Assembly (NCBI RefSeq): GCF_031846345.1
Contig: NZ_JAVRHX010000004.1
Span: forward strand, 186,001-250,000
Length of the DNA: 64,000 nucleotides
From: Glaciecola petra
GTDB taxonomy: Bacteria; Pseudomonadota; Gammaproteobacteria; Enterobacterales; Alteromonadaceae
Direction of reading: 5' to 3'
This document shows positions 54,769 to 63,824 of this stretch, piece after piece. The stretch's first letter is position 1. Each line of letters begins with the position of its first letter. Made by a program: the position numbers and the translations under genes. The notes beneath the pieces were generated by a model, which was not told the origin of the DNA, ran no database searches, and worked only from the letters and a program-made list of their open reading frames with translations.

Positions 54769-56121
54769 TTGGCAATTTTATTTTTATTGCCAATACCTCT
54801 TGGTGCAAATAGACCATGGGCTTGGAGTTTTTTTGAAATTTGCATTTTCACCCTGACTATTTTTGTTGTGTGGCGAAACCGTAAAGTGACATTTATGGGC
54901 GTTGCAAGCTATACAGTACAAATTTATTTATGGTTAGCCTTTATCATCTTTAGTTCCTTACAAATTATTGCTTTACCCAAATTTATAGTAGCGGCACTTT
55001 CACCAACTTCGCTCGAAGCGTTTTTGTCAGTTGGCGCACCCGCTTTTTATTTATCTGTCGATCCATCGCAAAGCACAACGAGTTTTATTAAATTACTCAG
55101 CTTTTTCTGCTTATTAATGTGTACGCTGAGCTTAGTTGACACTGAACGACGTATTAAACTGGTTTTGTACACAATGGTGGCAAGTGGGACAGTACAAGCC
55201 TTATATGGTAGTTTGGAAATATTATTAGGATTAGAATCAAGCTTAATATTTGGACTTGATGTTAGCAATGTGGCGACAGGCTCATTTGTTTACAAAAATC
55301 ATTATGCAAACTTTCTTATGCTCTGTTTAGCAGCTGGTGTTGGTTTGTTAGTCACCTCTTTAGAAAAATCTAAGATGTCGACTCCCAAAGATTTTATGCG
55401 CTCGTTTGCAACGACCTTACTCAGCAGTAAAGCGATTGTTAGAATTTGTATTGCCGTTATGGTAATTGGACTCGTGATGTCTCGTTCACGTATGGGTAAC
55501 ACAGCTTTTTTCATGTCTATGGCCGTTGTTGGTGGGCTTGCGCTAGTAATAATTAGAGACAAAAGCAGAGGTTTGTCGGTACTAGTAATTAGTATGTTCA
55601 TCATAGACCTATTTATTGTAAGTGCCTATTTTGGTTTAGAACGAGTAAAAGAACGCTTAGCGCAAACCTCTCTGCAACAAGAGAGCAGAGATGAAGTTGT
55701 TGCTGATGCTTACCCTATGCTAGCTGACTTCCCTTTATTTGGCTCTGGTGGCGGAAGCTTTTATTCAACATTTCCCAGTTACCAAGAAGCTAGTGTGGAT
55801 GTTTTTTATGATCATTTGCACAATGATTATCTACAATTTTTAATTGAATATGGCATTCTTGGTGGGTTTATATTATCAACCATTTTGCTATTTAGTTTTT
55901 ACAAAGCGGTAAGAGCCATGTACAAACGAAAAAACTCTATCTTTAAGGGGACTGCATTTGCTTGTTTAATGGCTCTCATTGGCATGTGCGTGCATATGAC
56001 GGTGGACTTTCCTCTTCAGGGGTATGCAAACGCCGCTTATTTTGTCGTATTTATTGCCTTGTGTATGATAATTAATAGCCTCAAATTGCGTCCCCAGAAA
56101 AACAAGAATCGATTACGATAG
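54769..56121 (+). CDS. O-antigen ligase/Wzy-family membrane protein, start uncertain
   Basis: This second polymerase/ligase-like protein has about 450 residues and 11-12 helices. The Wzy_C core has ATGSFVYKNHYANFLMLCLA near residue 165, MSRSRMGNTAFFMSM near 240, and a periplasmic loop with GSGGGSFYSTFPSY and DHLHNDYLQFLIEYGILGG, the conserved H-N-D-x-x element. TTG 54769 falls inside helix 1 and lacks a ribosome-binding site. The frame is open upstream to 54721 and adds 16 plausible residues ending FYGLL, but offers no ATG, GTG or TTG. The true start may be a rare codon or may have been lost by frameshift. It is convergent with the export operon and probably polymerises the polymer that operon exports (VpsF-like). 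Confidence 0.83.
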   Translation: MAILFLLPIPLGANRPWAWSFFEICIFTLTIFVVWRNRKVTFMGVASYTVQIYLWLAFIIFSSLQIIALPKFIVAALSPTSLEAFLSVGAPAFYLSVDPSQSTTSFIKLLSFFCLLMCTLSLVDTERRIKLVLYTMVASGTVQALYGSLEILLGLESSLIFGLDVSNVATGSFVYKNHYANFLMLCLAAGVGLLVTSLEKSKMSTPKDFMRSFATTLLSSKAIVRICIAVMVIGLVMSRSRMGNTAFFMSMAVVGGLALVIIRDKSRGLSVLVISMFIIDLFIVSAYFGLERVKERLAQTSLQQESRDEVVADAYPMLADFPLFGSGGGSFYSTFPSYQEASVDVFYDHLHNDYLQFLIEYGILGGFILSTILLFSFYKAVRAMYKRKNSIFKGTAFACLMALIGMCVHMTVDFPLQGYANAAYFVVFIALCMIINSLKLRPQKNKNRLR

Positions 56122-56160
56122 ATCGTTCGCCAAACTGTCTTTCAGCGTCTTGTCATTGCA

Positions 56161-56886
56161 TTATGATTTGCATGAAAGAAAGTTTTTTGCGACTGCAGGC
56201 GCGTCTATTTTTACCCACCGACAAACCGTTACTAAATGACCGTTGGCATTAATGAAATCTCGAAATTGGTCGCGAGAACTGTGTGTTTTTAACACCAATA
56301 CCACCCTTTCACGCGCCACCTTGTTAATATTAATATAAAAAGGATGATTTGCCTTATATAAGGTAAGGCCTAGTTGGCTATATAATAAATGTACTTCTCT
56401 TGACTGAGGACCGAGTTCGTTAGCTTTTTCAAGATACCCTAACATCTCATCGTCAAATTCTTGCAAACGCCATTTCAACATTGCTAAATTAGCCCAAGAA
56501 ACAGGCCACATAGGTCTTAAGGTAGTTGCCTTTAAATAGTCAGCCTTAGCATCAAGCAAACTTTTGTCTGCATCTAAACCTGATACTTGACCCCATTCCG
56601 TAATCTGGCCAGTCAACTCAATATACAATGGATTTGATGAATGCAGGATCCTTGCTGTTTTAATAGCCCGCTTTGCTGATTCGTACTCTTCTTTGGTTTG
56701 CGTTTGGCCATTTTCACTCCATAAATCGATAGAGTTTCTAACCGAATAATAATCTAAATTAGCCGCGCCAAATCGAAACGCATTAAAAATCCCCACAACA
56801 CACACTAAAATCATAAATAAAAGTAGAACGCGATTTGTTTTTCCGCCTTCTGACAACTTGCTGTGAAACTTTAAAAATATATTCAT
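56161..56886 (-). CDS. VpsP-like polysaccharide biosynthesis protein
   Basis: This 241-residue protein has one N-terminal membrane helix (about 20-40) and a periplasmic TPR-like helical domain. Recognisable features are YYSVRNSIDLWSENGQTQT and TLRPMWPVSWANLAMLKWRL, where the second resembles the VpsP-type family found at the end of Vibrio-like vps operons. The role is unknown, probably assembly of the export apparatus. ATG 56886 is preferred: it overlaps the phosphatase stop as ATGA, whereas TTG 56892 would add only two residues. Last gene of the operon. The family name is given from general resemblance and is less certain than the helix/TPR description. Confidence 0.7.
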   Translation of the reverse strand: MNIFLKFHSKLSEGGKTNRVLLLFMILVCVVGIFNAFRFGAANLDYYSVRNSIDLWSENGQTQTKEEYESAKRAIKTARILHSSNPLYIELTGQITEWGQVSGLDADKSLLDAKADYLKATTLRPMWPVSWANLAMLKWRLQEFDDEMLGYLEKANELGPQSREVHLLYSQLGLTLYKANHPFYININKVARERVVLVLKTHSSRDQFRDFINANGHLVTVCRWVKIDAPAVAKNFLSCKS

Positions 56887-57611
56887 TTCCAATTAACCTT
56901 TTGGGTAATTAGTGTTGGCATGTTAATAAACATTGAATCAGCTATTTGTTTGCCTACTCGCTCTTTAACAGCTTCGTATGCCACTTGCATATCGTTTGGA
57001 CGCTTATGCACATTATGTGTGTCTGATGCTGCGTAGCATAGCATATCATCATTTAGTAATTGCCATGCAGTGGCTTCGACGTCACTGCCAAACCTACCTA
57101 CAAATGCACCCGCTGTTACTTGAAAAAGACATCCTAATTTAAACAAATAAGCCGCTTTTTTATACTGTGCTAGCACATCTCGATTTCTTTCAACATGAGG
57201 GATAACAGGTTGAATATCGTTTTTTATTAACCATTTTATTAAGTTTTCTGCACCAGCAGGTACATGACTATGAGGTAATTCTAATAATAACGCTTTTTTT
57301 CCGTCCCATTCGCCGATAAAAGGCAATTTGTTATTTTGAACGAGCGGGATAATTTCGGGACAAATACGCACTTCGCAAGCAACCGATAACTTAATTGGTA
57401 TGCTCGCTTGTGTAATTGCTTTTTGTGCAATCAAGAAGGCTTTAGCAATGCTTTCGGTGTTGTTATTAAAAATACCCAAATGGATATGTGGGGTACACAT
57501 AATGTGAGTAACACCAGCTTCAAATGAATTTTTAGCAATTGCAACAGTATCGTCCGCGGTTCTTGCGCCGTCGTCAATACCCGGTAAAATATGGCTGTGT
57601 AAATCAATCAC
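56883..57611 (-). CDS. PHP-type tyrosine phosphatase (CpsB/YwqE-like)
   Basis: This 242-residue metal-dependent phosphatase of the PHP superfamily would dephosphorylate the tyrosine kinase encoded just upstream. Metal ligands are seen in IDLHSHILPGIDDGA (His5, His7), MCTPHIHLG, LLLELPHSHVP, VIPHVERNRD and AASDTHNV. A PHP enzyme does here what the low-molecular-weight phosphatase Wzb does in E. coli. The stop overlaps the next ATG by 4 bp and the start lies nine bases after the kinase gene, so kinase and phosphatase are made together. Cycling of phosphorylation is needed for chain-length control in such systems. Confidence 0.93.
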   Translation of the reverse strand: MIDLHSHILPGIDDGARTADDTVAIAKNSFEAGVTHIMCTPHIHLGIFNNNTESIAKAFLIAQKAITQASIPIKLSVACEVRICPEIIPLVQNNKLPFIGEWDGKKALLLELPHSHVPAGAENLIKWLIKNDIQPVIPHVERNRDVLAQYKKAAYLFKLGCLFQVTAGAFVGRFGSDVEATAWQLLNDDMLCYAASDTHNVHKRPNDMQVAYEAVKERVGKQIADSMFINMPTLITQKVNWK

Positions 57612-57620
57612 GGGTTATCG

Positions 57621-59861
57621 TCATTTTTCCTCAGAATAACTAGTATACCCATATTGATCATAAAAACCTGCATATTCCCCTGACTTTTTCGCCTTTTTCA
57701 GATCAACTTGATTAAGCACGATTCCGTCTATTCGATGGCCTATTTGAACGAAGCGACTTAGCCCATTCTTGATGACTTTGTCACTAGTGCTGTCAGATTT
57801 GACAACATATACCAATGAATCGCAGTGCTTTGATACCACAATAGCGTCACTTACCGCTTGGGTAGGAGCACTATCTAAAATGATATAGTCATAAATTCCA
57901 CGCAATGCGGCCATAAGCTCAGCAAAGCTTTCTGAAGCAAGTAATTCTTGAGGGTTAGGAGGTATTGTTCCTGCACTAAGAATATCTATGTTGGATTCTT
58001 CATCACTTACAATACACTCTTCGAGGGTATGGGTGCCAGCAACGGCGTTTGCTAATCCGGGTTGAAAGCCAGGCAACTCAAAGCGCTTAGCAATGGTTGG
58101 TTTTCTTAAGTCCGCGTCAATTAACAGTACTTTACTCAATTGGCCAATAGCGAAAGCTAAGTTAGAAGAAACCGTACTTTTTCCTTCTTTTGGCACGCTA
58201 GATGTAACCAATATAGTTTGTGAAGGCTTATCAATATTTAACAATTGTAAACTTGTTCGCAATGTTCTAACCGATTCGCTAAACAGATGGTGATTGACGT
58301 CAAAAAAGTGGCGAAGCGGTAAATTTTCTTTCCGTTTGTGCGGCTGCCAAGGAATAATACCCAACATACGCTGACCTAACTTACGTTCAACGTCGTCTAC
58401 TGAGCGAATACCGCTATTTAGTGCGTTGAGTAACAGTGCTAAAAATGCACCAAATCCAAAACTTATGACAAAAGACGCCGCGACAATAAGACCCTTTTTG
58501 GGTTTCGCAGCAGTAGAAGGCGGTTTTGCCGAATCTAATATTCTTGCGTTTGCCGACTCAAAACCACCTAACTGGTCGGTTTCTTTTAATCGGGTAAAAA
58601 ATGAATCATAGAGTTGTTGGTTGGTATCCACATCCCTTTGGAAGGTTTTGCGTTTGTTTTCTAAACTTGAAAGTTCACGAAATCTTGCTTTTGCTTGATC
58701 CACGTCTACTCTCAATGCACGTACCTTAGCTTCATTGGTGCGATATTCGCTGGTAATCCCTGATACCAAATTACTAATTTGTCGACGTAAGCTAGACCGT
58801 ATTGAATTTAATTCAGCATTCGCTGCTATCATTACCGGATGCTTGGGTCCATAGACTTCTTGCAATTCTGATACTTTACTTTCGGCGAGCACTTCCTCAC
58901 GCTTGACTTGCTGTACAGAAGGATGGTTTAACACTTCTGGGACCGAAGATAATTCATTTAAGGTAACACCAGGCTTGTTGACTTGTGCAAAAATAGCCTG
59001 ATTGCGCTGCAAACTTACTTGCGCATTAATCAATTGGTCGCTTAATTGTTGTAACTCATCAGAAGCAAGCCCCACTACGCCATCAATATCGACTAATTGC
59101 TCTTCTTCATAAAAGGCGGCTAATCTTGCTTCCGCTTCATCAAGTTTAGTGCGCAAACCTTCCAAGCTCTGGTTTAGCCACAATGTCGCTTTTTCCGTCA
59201 TTTCCAACTTAGCTTCGAGGTAACTTTCGATATAAATATCAGCAATGTTGTTCGCGATATCAGCGCTTAATATTGGGTCAGGGGTTTGCACAATCACATT
59301 GACAACTTGTGTATTTTTAACTGGTTCTACAATCACTGCTTGCATTAATAAGCTTGTTGCGTACCTTTTAAGACCTGCTTCAATTTGTTCTTCGGTAAAT
59401 GTTTTTGTTTCTTTTTGCGGTAAAAAAGGCAAAGCTTCTTTGATTGATGCTTTTGCACTTTCGCTAAATTTGGTCAGGGCACTTCTATTTTCTAGCACAG
59501 TGTCTCGGTTAAAAAACTCATTCTCTTGCAGGTTCATGCGATCCACCACTCGTTCTGCTATTTGCCGGGAACGAAGAACCTCGTATTGAGTTTGAAAGTA
59601 CTCTTTTCTGCTAGAGTCTAGACCATAAATTTCTTCTATAGACAGCACGTTTGTTTGTTCGGCTTCAATAAGAATTGAGACCTTTGAGATGTACTGCGGA
59701 GTTATTGTTAAAACAACCAAAACAGAAAGTATGGTAAGAAAGAACGCTAGTCCAAAAATACGCCAAAAATAGCGCTTTAAGGTATTAAAATACTGGGCAA
59801 AATCGATAATATCGGTATCAAAAAGCCGGGTCTCTCTATTTTCTAAGTTTGGGTCTACCAT
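57621..59861 (-). CDS. Wzc-like chain-length regulator with BY-kinase domain
   Basis: This 746-residue inner-membrane co-polymerase and tyrosine autokinase has a Wzz domain with helices near residues 32-52 and 445-468, enclosing a long periplasmic coiled-coil region (LSDQLINAQVSLQRNQAIF). The cytoplasmic kinase has Walker A as SSVPKEGKSTVSSN near 553, Walker A' as VLLIDADLRKPT and Walker B as YIILDSAP. The tail EYAGFYDQYGYTSYSEEK carries a cluster of five Tyr for autophosphorylation. ATG 59861 is preferred to TTG 59864. It links polymerisation to export through the Wza-like protein encoded just upstream. Confidence 0.95.
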   Translation of the reverse strand: MVDPNLENRETRLFDTDIIDFAQYFNTLKRYFWRIFGLAFFLTILSVLVVLTITPQYISKVSILIEAEQTNVLSIEEIYGLDSSRKEYFQTQYEVLRSRQIAERVVDRMNLQENEFFNRDTVLENRSALTKFSESAKASIKEALPFLPQKETKTFTEEQIEAGLKRYATSLLMQAVIVEPVKNTQVVNVIVQTPDPILSADIANNIADIYIESYLEAKLEMTEKATLWLNQSLEGLRTKLDEAEARLAAFYEEEQLVDIDGVVGLASDELQQLSDQLINAQVSLQRNQAIFAQVNKPGVTLNELSSVPEVLNHPSVQQVKREEVLAESKVSELQEVYGPKHPVMIAANAELNSIRSSLRRQISNLVSGITSEYRTNEAKVRALRVDVDQAKARFRELSSLENKRKTFQRDVDTNQQLYDSFFTRLKETDQLGGFESANARILDSAKPPSTAAKPKKGLIVAASFVISFGFGAFLALLLNALNSGIRSVDDVERKLGQRMLGIIPWQPHKRKENLPLRHFFDVNHHLFSESVRTLRTSLQLLNIDKPSQTILVTSSVPKEGKSTVSSNLAFAIGQLSKVLLIDADLRKPTIAKRFELPGFQPGLANAVAGTHTLEECIVSDEESNIDILSAGTIPPNPQELLASESFAELMAALRGIYDYIILDSAPTQAVSDAIVVSKHCDSLVYVVKSDSTSDKVIKNGLSRFVQIGHRIDGIVLNQVDLKKAKKSGEYAGFYDQYGYTSYSEEK

Positions 59862-59871
59862 CAATTAACTC

Positions 59872-60450
59872 TTAAAAGTATGTTGGTTTAACGGTTAGAA
59901 TATCGCCTGGCAAAACAATGCTAGTTGCATTGAGTTCAAGATTCACTTCAGAACCTTTTACTGTTCGGCGAACTAAGAACTCTCCGTCATTTTTGTCTGC
60001 GCGTTGGGTATAACCACCGGCCAATGCTGCAGCTTTGTCTATAGTAAGGCCGGGTTGATAAGGGTAACCCCCGGGCTTGTTAACTTCGCCGTTTATAAAA
60101 AATGGACGATACTCAACAACGGTAACCGACACAGAAGGATTAATTAAATAATCACCACGCAAACCAATATCAATAAGTTGCTCAACTTCGTTAACTGTTT
60201 TACCCACTAACTCAATATCACCTAGAAAGGGGTAACGAATAATACCAATATTCGATAATCTCGTTTCGACAGTGAGATCCTCTTGTCCGAACACCGTAAT
60301 TTTGATTTCGTCGCCTGATCCTAAAGTATATTGCTCTTCCACAAATTGCGAATATGCGGTCATCGGGAATAAGCCAATGAGCATACTGAGCACCCATGTC
60401 ATATTCAAAATGAATCTGACATTTAGCTTTTTGTTCGCGTTTTTCTGCAT
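59872..60450 (-). CDS. Wza-like polysaccharide export protein (Poly_export/SLBB)
   Basis: This 192-residue exporter component has a signal peptide ending at about MTAYS/QFVEEQ and no lipobox. The Poly_export domain has YTLGSGDEIKITVFGQEDL, followed by FLGDIELVGKTVNEVEQLI. One SLBB domain has FFINGEVNKPGGYPYQPGLT and AAALAGGYTQRADKN. It is half the size of E. coli Wza and lacks the C-terminal transmembrane helix, so the adjacent beta-barrel protein may form the outer-membrane pore. A TTG at 60471 with AAAGG eight bases upstream would add seven residues and is a real alternative start. It sits 11 bases upstream of the kinase gene. Confidence 0.92.
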   Translation of the reverse strand: MQKNANKKLNVRFILNMTWVLSMLIGLFPMTAYSQFVEEQYTLGSGDEIKITVFGQEDLTVETRLSNIGIIRYPFLGDIELVGKTVNEVEQLIDIGLRGDYLINPSVSVTVVEYRPFFINGEVNKPGGYPYQPGLTIDKAAALAGGYTQRADKNDGEFLVRRTVKGSEVNLELNATSIVLPGDILTVKPTYF

Positions 60451-60495
60451 AGTAGTATTCAAATATTCCAATACGTTTACCTTTTTAATGTTTAA

Positions 60496-61740
60496 TTACA
60501 GGGTAACAAGTGCATTAAAAATAAATTGGTTCCGATCAAAGTCGATTTCATTTCGATTACTATCTCTCTCGTCAAAGCGGTAACCCACTTCAAAATTTAT
60601 CCAGCGTCTAAACTGATAATATACCGAGGCACGAAAACCCAAATTGTCGTCGCTTCGTATACTTAGCCCATCAATCAACTGGCCTTCGTAACGGTTATTA
60701 TTCCACACAACGGCTGCACGAGAGCGAACCCTATCTAACCACTCATGACGCCATACTGCGGTATGAGTGCGACCTCTGATGAAGTTACCTTCACCGTTTG
60801 TTTCATTTGTATCGGCACTTGTTCGTATTTCGACACTTGCATATTCAACTGGTTCCCAACGAACCCCTGCCGCCCAATCAAAACCATCAAAATCATCTCT
60901 CAAAGCTGAGTCAAATCGTTTTTCTTGGTAACCCACTTTTGCAAAGCCAGATGTATTAGCGGTAGCCTCCCAACTCAGACCAACTAAATATGACATATTG
61001 CGACTGTCTAAGGGGTTTGTTGATACTGCGGGAGTTTTATAACTGACGGTTTCTCTGATGATATCGAATGTCAGATCAGTAGTTGCGCCAATACGATGAT
61101 AGTATGTACCACCAATACGCGAAATGCGTCTATCCCTGACTAAATATTCTGGGGTAGATACATCATAGTCGAGGGTTCTTACATTAAAATTGACATCAAT
61201 GCGTCCCTGTGAATTAAATGCGCCGTAAGAATAGAGAAAATCTAATTGAGTTTGTTTATATTGGTCTGGTTCATTGATTAAATCACCATTACCAATTGAA
61301 AAGCCTGAACCTCTGGCATCATGGCCATCTTCAAAATCTAATCTCGCATTAACGCGATGTCTGGCGCTTAATTCAACATCAGCACCGGCCGTTAAAAAAT
61401 GGTCAGTGTAATTGTCTTCTTTACTACTAAAAAAATCTTCATTCTTGATACGGTAACCAAAATCGACTTGGCTAGCACCCAAGCTGCTAATCATACTGAC
61501 CTGAGGAGAGACGATTCTTGACCAACTGCTAATCTCATCGCTGGCAAGTTGGCTCACATTGTCGTCAAACTTTACGCCAATATCGACGGTTGGTATCACT
61601 TCAAACCCACCAAACTGGACACTCGCTGCATCGTCAAACTGCTGCGCTAATGCACTTGTACTGCCCGTGCTTACAAGTAAAAAACATGCTATTGCACTTG
61701 TGATTTTTTTTGCCTTGTATCCCATAATAACTTTAAACAT
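60496..61740 (-). CDS. Outer-membrane beta-barrel protein of the polysaccharide export operon
   Basis: This 414-residue outer-membrane protein of the BBP2/VpsM-like type is associated with PEP-CTERM or vps polysaccharide loci. A signal peptide ends at about TSALA/QQFDD. The rest alternates amphipathic strands (for example VDFGYRIKNEDFF, VNARLDFEDGH, WINFEVGYRFDERD) and ends in a strand with FIFNALVTL, so a barrel of about 16 strands is likely. It is the first gene of the operon barrel-Wza-Wzc-PHP-VpsP, reached by a sigma-54-like promoter at 61927-61946. AGGA lies ten bases before ATG 61740. It probably forms the outer-membrane conduit for the polymer. Confidence 0.87.
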   Translation of the reverse strand: MFKVIMGYKAKKITSAIACFLLVSTGSTSALAQQFDDAASVQFGGFEVIPTVDIGVKFDDNVSQLASDEISSWSRIVSPQVSMISSLGASQVDFGYRIKNEDFFSSKEDNYTDHFLTAGADVELSARHRVNARLDFEDGHDARGSGFSIGNGDLINEPDQYKQTQLDFLYSYGAFNSQGRIDVNFNVRTLDYDVSTPEYLVRDRRISRIGGTYYHRIGATTDLTFDIIRETVSYKTPAVSTNPLDSRNMSYLVGLSWEATANTSGFAKVGYQEKRFDSALRDDFDGFDWAAGVRWEPVEYASVEIRTSADTNETNGEGNFIRGRTHTAVWRHEWLDRVRSRAAVVWNNNRYEGQLIDGLSIRSDDNLGFRASVYYQFRRWINFEVGYRFDERDSNRNEIDFDRNQFIFNALVTL

Positions 61741-61926
61741 GTTTCAAAATCCTGTTTTTGTATCCTAACCAATTAGCTTAACTTGCTGGCGCGGCCTCGC
61801 GAGTGCGCGATTTTACTAAAGCCACACACAAAATGCACTACTTCAGTGCATAAATGTTGTGTGTTTGCCCCTTTATTTGCGCAAACTTAGTGCTTAAGCG
61901 CTTACTTTTCGTGATATTGCTTTAGC

Positions 61927-61946
61927 AAAGCAGAACTTATGCCAAG
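61927..61946 (-). promoter_or_regulatory. Sigma-54 promoter candidate for the export operon
   Basis: Read leftward the site is CTTGGCATAAGTTCTGCTTT. GG and GC are exactly 10 bp apart, TTGGCA matches six bases of the -24 element and TGCTTT most of the -12 element. The transcript would start near 61918 and carry a leader of about 180 nt before ATG 61740. Confidence 0.6.
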
Positions 61947-62107
61947 GAGCATTAAGCGAGTACCCACCAATTTGCTAACACAAACGGGGGTTATCAATGA
62001 TTTTTAAAGCTGAGTGGCAAAAAGCAAGCTACATCGCCATTTTTCACAAATAAAAACTACAAACGATTATACACTATGGCCTTACATAAACAAAATCGCT
62101 TACAATT

Positions 62108-62153
62108 TTTACACTTAAGTATGATTTTTTAGTATAAAATTTACAATTAAGTA
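62108..62153. repeat. Paired 14-bp direct repeats upstream of the export operon
   Basis: TTTACACTTAAGTA (62108-62121) and TTTACAATTAAGTA (62140-62153) differ at one base and are 32 bp apart, the same period as the repeats at 40489-40533. A partial third copy, TTTTACAC, starts near 62158. They lie about 190-235 bp upstream of the leftward sigma-54 start, where activator sites are expected. Confidence 0.45.
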
Positions 62154-62230
62154 CTAGTTTTACACATCTTGCATTAAACTTTTATTAAACCACGTAAAAT
62201 TATCAATTATTACTTTATGTACTTCTAATT

Positions 62231-62258
62231 TTGTTTATCATTAACTAAGCTTTATAAT
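62231..62258 (+). promoter_or_regulatory. Sigma-70 promoter candidate for the phosphoglycosyltransferase gene
   Basis: TTGTTT (62231-62236) and a perfect TATAAT (62253-62258) are separated by 16 bp. The predicted leader is about 118 nt. Confidence 0.4.
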
Positions 62259-62383
62259 AAAAAGTAACTTGGTGTTTTTGTTGAACATCAGATAAAGTAC
62301 GAAATATAAAAACAATAATAATGAAGTTTGTAAAATATTGAAGTTGCACGATTCACTACAAACACAATAGGCAATAATCAAAA

Positions 62384-63811
62384 GTGGCAAAAAAAAGTAG
62401 AGTTAATCAAGATAATCGTAATGGTATTATCCAGTCGAATAAAAGCAGTTTTGCAACGCTTTATCGATTGGTCGATATTGTCACGATTACGCTAATATTC
62501 TTTCTGGTGCTCTACTCGCGTGATGTATTGATTCAACAATCAATAATGCTCACTTTACTAGTGAGTATTATTTCATTTAACATACTGGCTGAAGCCTTAG
62601 ACCTTTATCGGTCTTGGCGCACCCAGTCAAATACCTCTTTATTACGCATGACCATTGTTACGTGGGGTATAAGTAGCCTGGCAGTTTTGCTATGGGCTTA
62701 TTTTTTTCCTAGTGCAGTGACATTTGACGACCAAACGCTTTGGCTGTTTTTATTTGCGGTAATGCCAGCTTTAATGCTGTGGCGAATGGTTTTCAGAGAA
62801 ATCTTGTTCATTCAGCGAAAGCGCGGCCACAATAGTCGTTCAGCGGCTGTTATTGGCGCTACCGCAAGCGGATATAATTTATGTATGCAATTACTCGAAA
62901 ACGACCAACTTGGGATTCAATTGTATGGATTATTCGATGACCGTGCGCCAAGCCGTTTACCCCACGAATTTCACAATCAAATAGCTGGAAACATAGCCGA
63001 TGTGCTAGCTGCCGCTAAAGAAGGAAAAATTGACTACATTTATATTGCTATGCCTATGAGTGCGGAAACCCGCATTATGGAAATTCTCAACCAATGTAGC
63101 GACACTACCTGTAACGTTTATATTATCCCTAACTTTTTCATATATAACCTATTAAATGCACGCTGGCAGTCGGTAGGTTCAGTGCAAACGCTGAGTGTTT
63201 TCGATACACCCTTTCAAGGAGCCAGTAACACTATTAAACGCATTGAAGACATCGTGCTCGGCAGTCTGATTTTGTTGATTATTAGCATTCCAATGTTGTG
63301 CATTGCCATTGGAATTAAATGCACGTCCAGAGGCCCTGTTATTTTTAAGCAGTTTAGATATGGCCTCGACGGTAAAAAAATAAAAGTTTACAAATTTCGT
63401 TCAATGACCGCTCAAGACAATGGTCCTGATGTAAAACAAGCGACTAAAGGTGATGCGCGCATCACCCCTTTTGGTCGATTTTTAAGGCGTACATCTTTAG
63501 ACGAATTACCTCAATTTATAAACGTATTACAAGGTCGAATGTCGATAGTTGGACCAAGACCACATGCAGTCGCGCACAACGAACAATACCGTAAACTTAT
63601 CGAGGGCTATATGCTACGTCATAAAGTCAAACCCGGTATTACAGGTTGGGCTCAAGTAAATGGTTTTAGGGGCGAAACAGAAACCGTGAATAAGATGGTA
63701 AAGCGCGTAGAATACGATTTAGATTATATTCATCGCTGGTCGGTTTGGCTTGACTTAAAAATTATAATCGCCACCGTTTTCAAAGGCTTCTTAGACAAAA
63801 ATGCCTACTAA
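62384..63811 (+). CDS. Undecaprenyl-phosphate sugar phosphotransferase (WcaJ/polyprenyl glycosylphosphotransferase)
   Basis: This membrane enzyme starts repeat-unit synthesis by transferring a sugar 1-phosphate, often glucose or galactose, to undecaprenyl phosphate. Four or five N-terminal helices (about 25-150) precede a CoA-binding-like domain with SAAVIGATASGYNL. The C-terminal sugar-transferase domain starts at KRIEDIVLGSLILL and holds KQFRYGLDGKKIKVYKFRSM, RRTSLDELPQFINVLQG, MSIVGPRPHAVAHNEQY and KPGITGWAQVNGFRGET, all conserved. The length (475) is typical. GTG 62384 is the only start that keeps the N-terminus; its ribosome-binding site is weak. It is divergent from the export operon and presumably makes the lipid-linked precursor for the same polymer. 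Confidence 0.94.
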   Translation: MAKKSRVNQDNRNGIIQSNKSSFATLYRLVDIVTITLIFFLVLYSRDVLIQQSIMLTLLVSIISFNILAEALDLYRSWRTQSNTSLLRMTIVTWGISSLAVLLWAYFFPSAVTFDDQTLWLFLFAVMPALMLWRMVFREILFIQRKRGHNSRSAAVIGATASGYNLCMQLLENDQLGIQLYGLFDDRAPSRLPHEFHNQIAGNIADVLAAAKEGKIDYIYIAMPMSAETRIMEILNQCSDTTCNVYIIPNFFIYNLLNARWQSVGSVQTLSVFDTPFQGASNTIKRIEDIVLGSLILLIISIPMLCIAIGIKCTSRGPVIFKQFRYGLDGKKIKVYKFRSMTAQDNGPDVKQATKGDARITPFGRFLRRTSLDELPQFINVLQGRMSIVGPRPHAVAHNEQYRKLIEGYMLRHKVKPGITGWAQVNGFRGETETVNKMVKRVEYDLDYIHRWSVWLDLKIIIATVFKGFLDKNAY

Positions 63812-63824
63812 GTCTAGATTGAAT

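Larger units (their letters stand above)
61741..62383. other. 643-bp divergent regulatory region of the export operon and glycosyltransferase
   Basis: No sizeable gene lies here. Visible elements are an inverted repeat ATGCACT/AGTGCAT (61833-61851), the 10-bp palindrome TTTGCGCAAA (61876-61885) and a leftward sigma-54-like site (61927-61946). There is also an 18-codon ORF with GGGGG upstream (61997-62053), a rightward GG-N10-GC (62015-62030), paired repeats (62108-62153) and a rightward sigma-70 candidate (62231-62258). The right half is very AT-rich. Confidence 0.6.
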
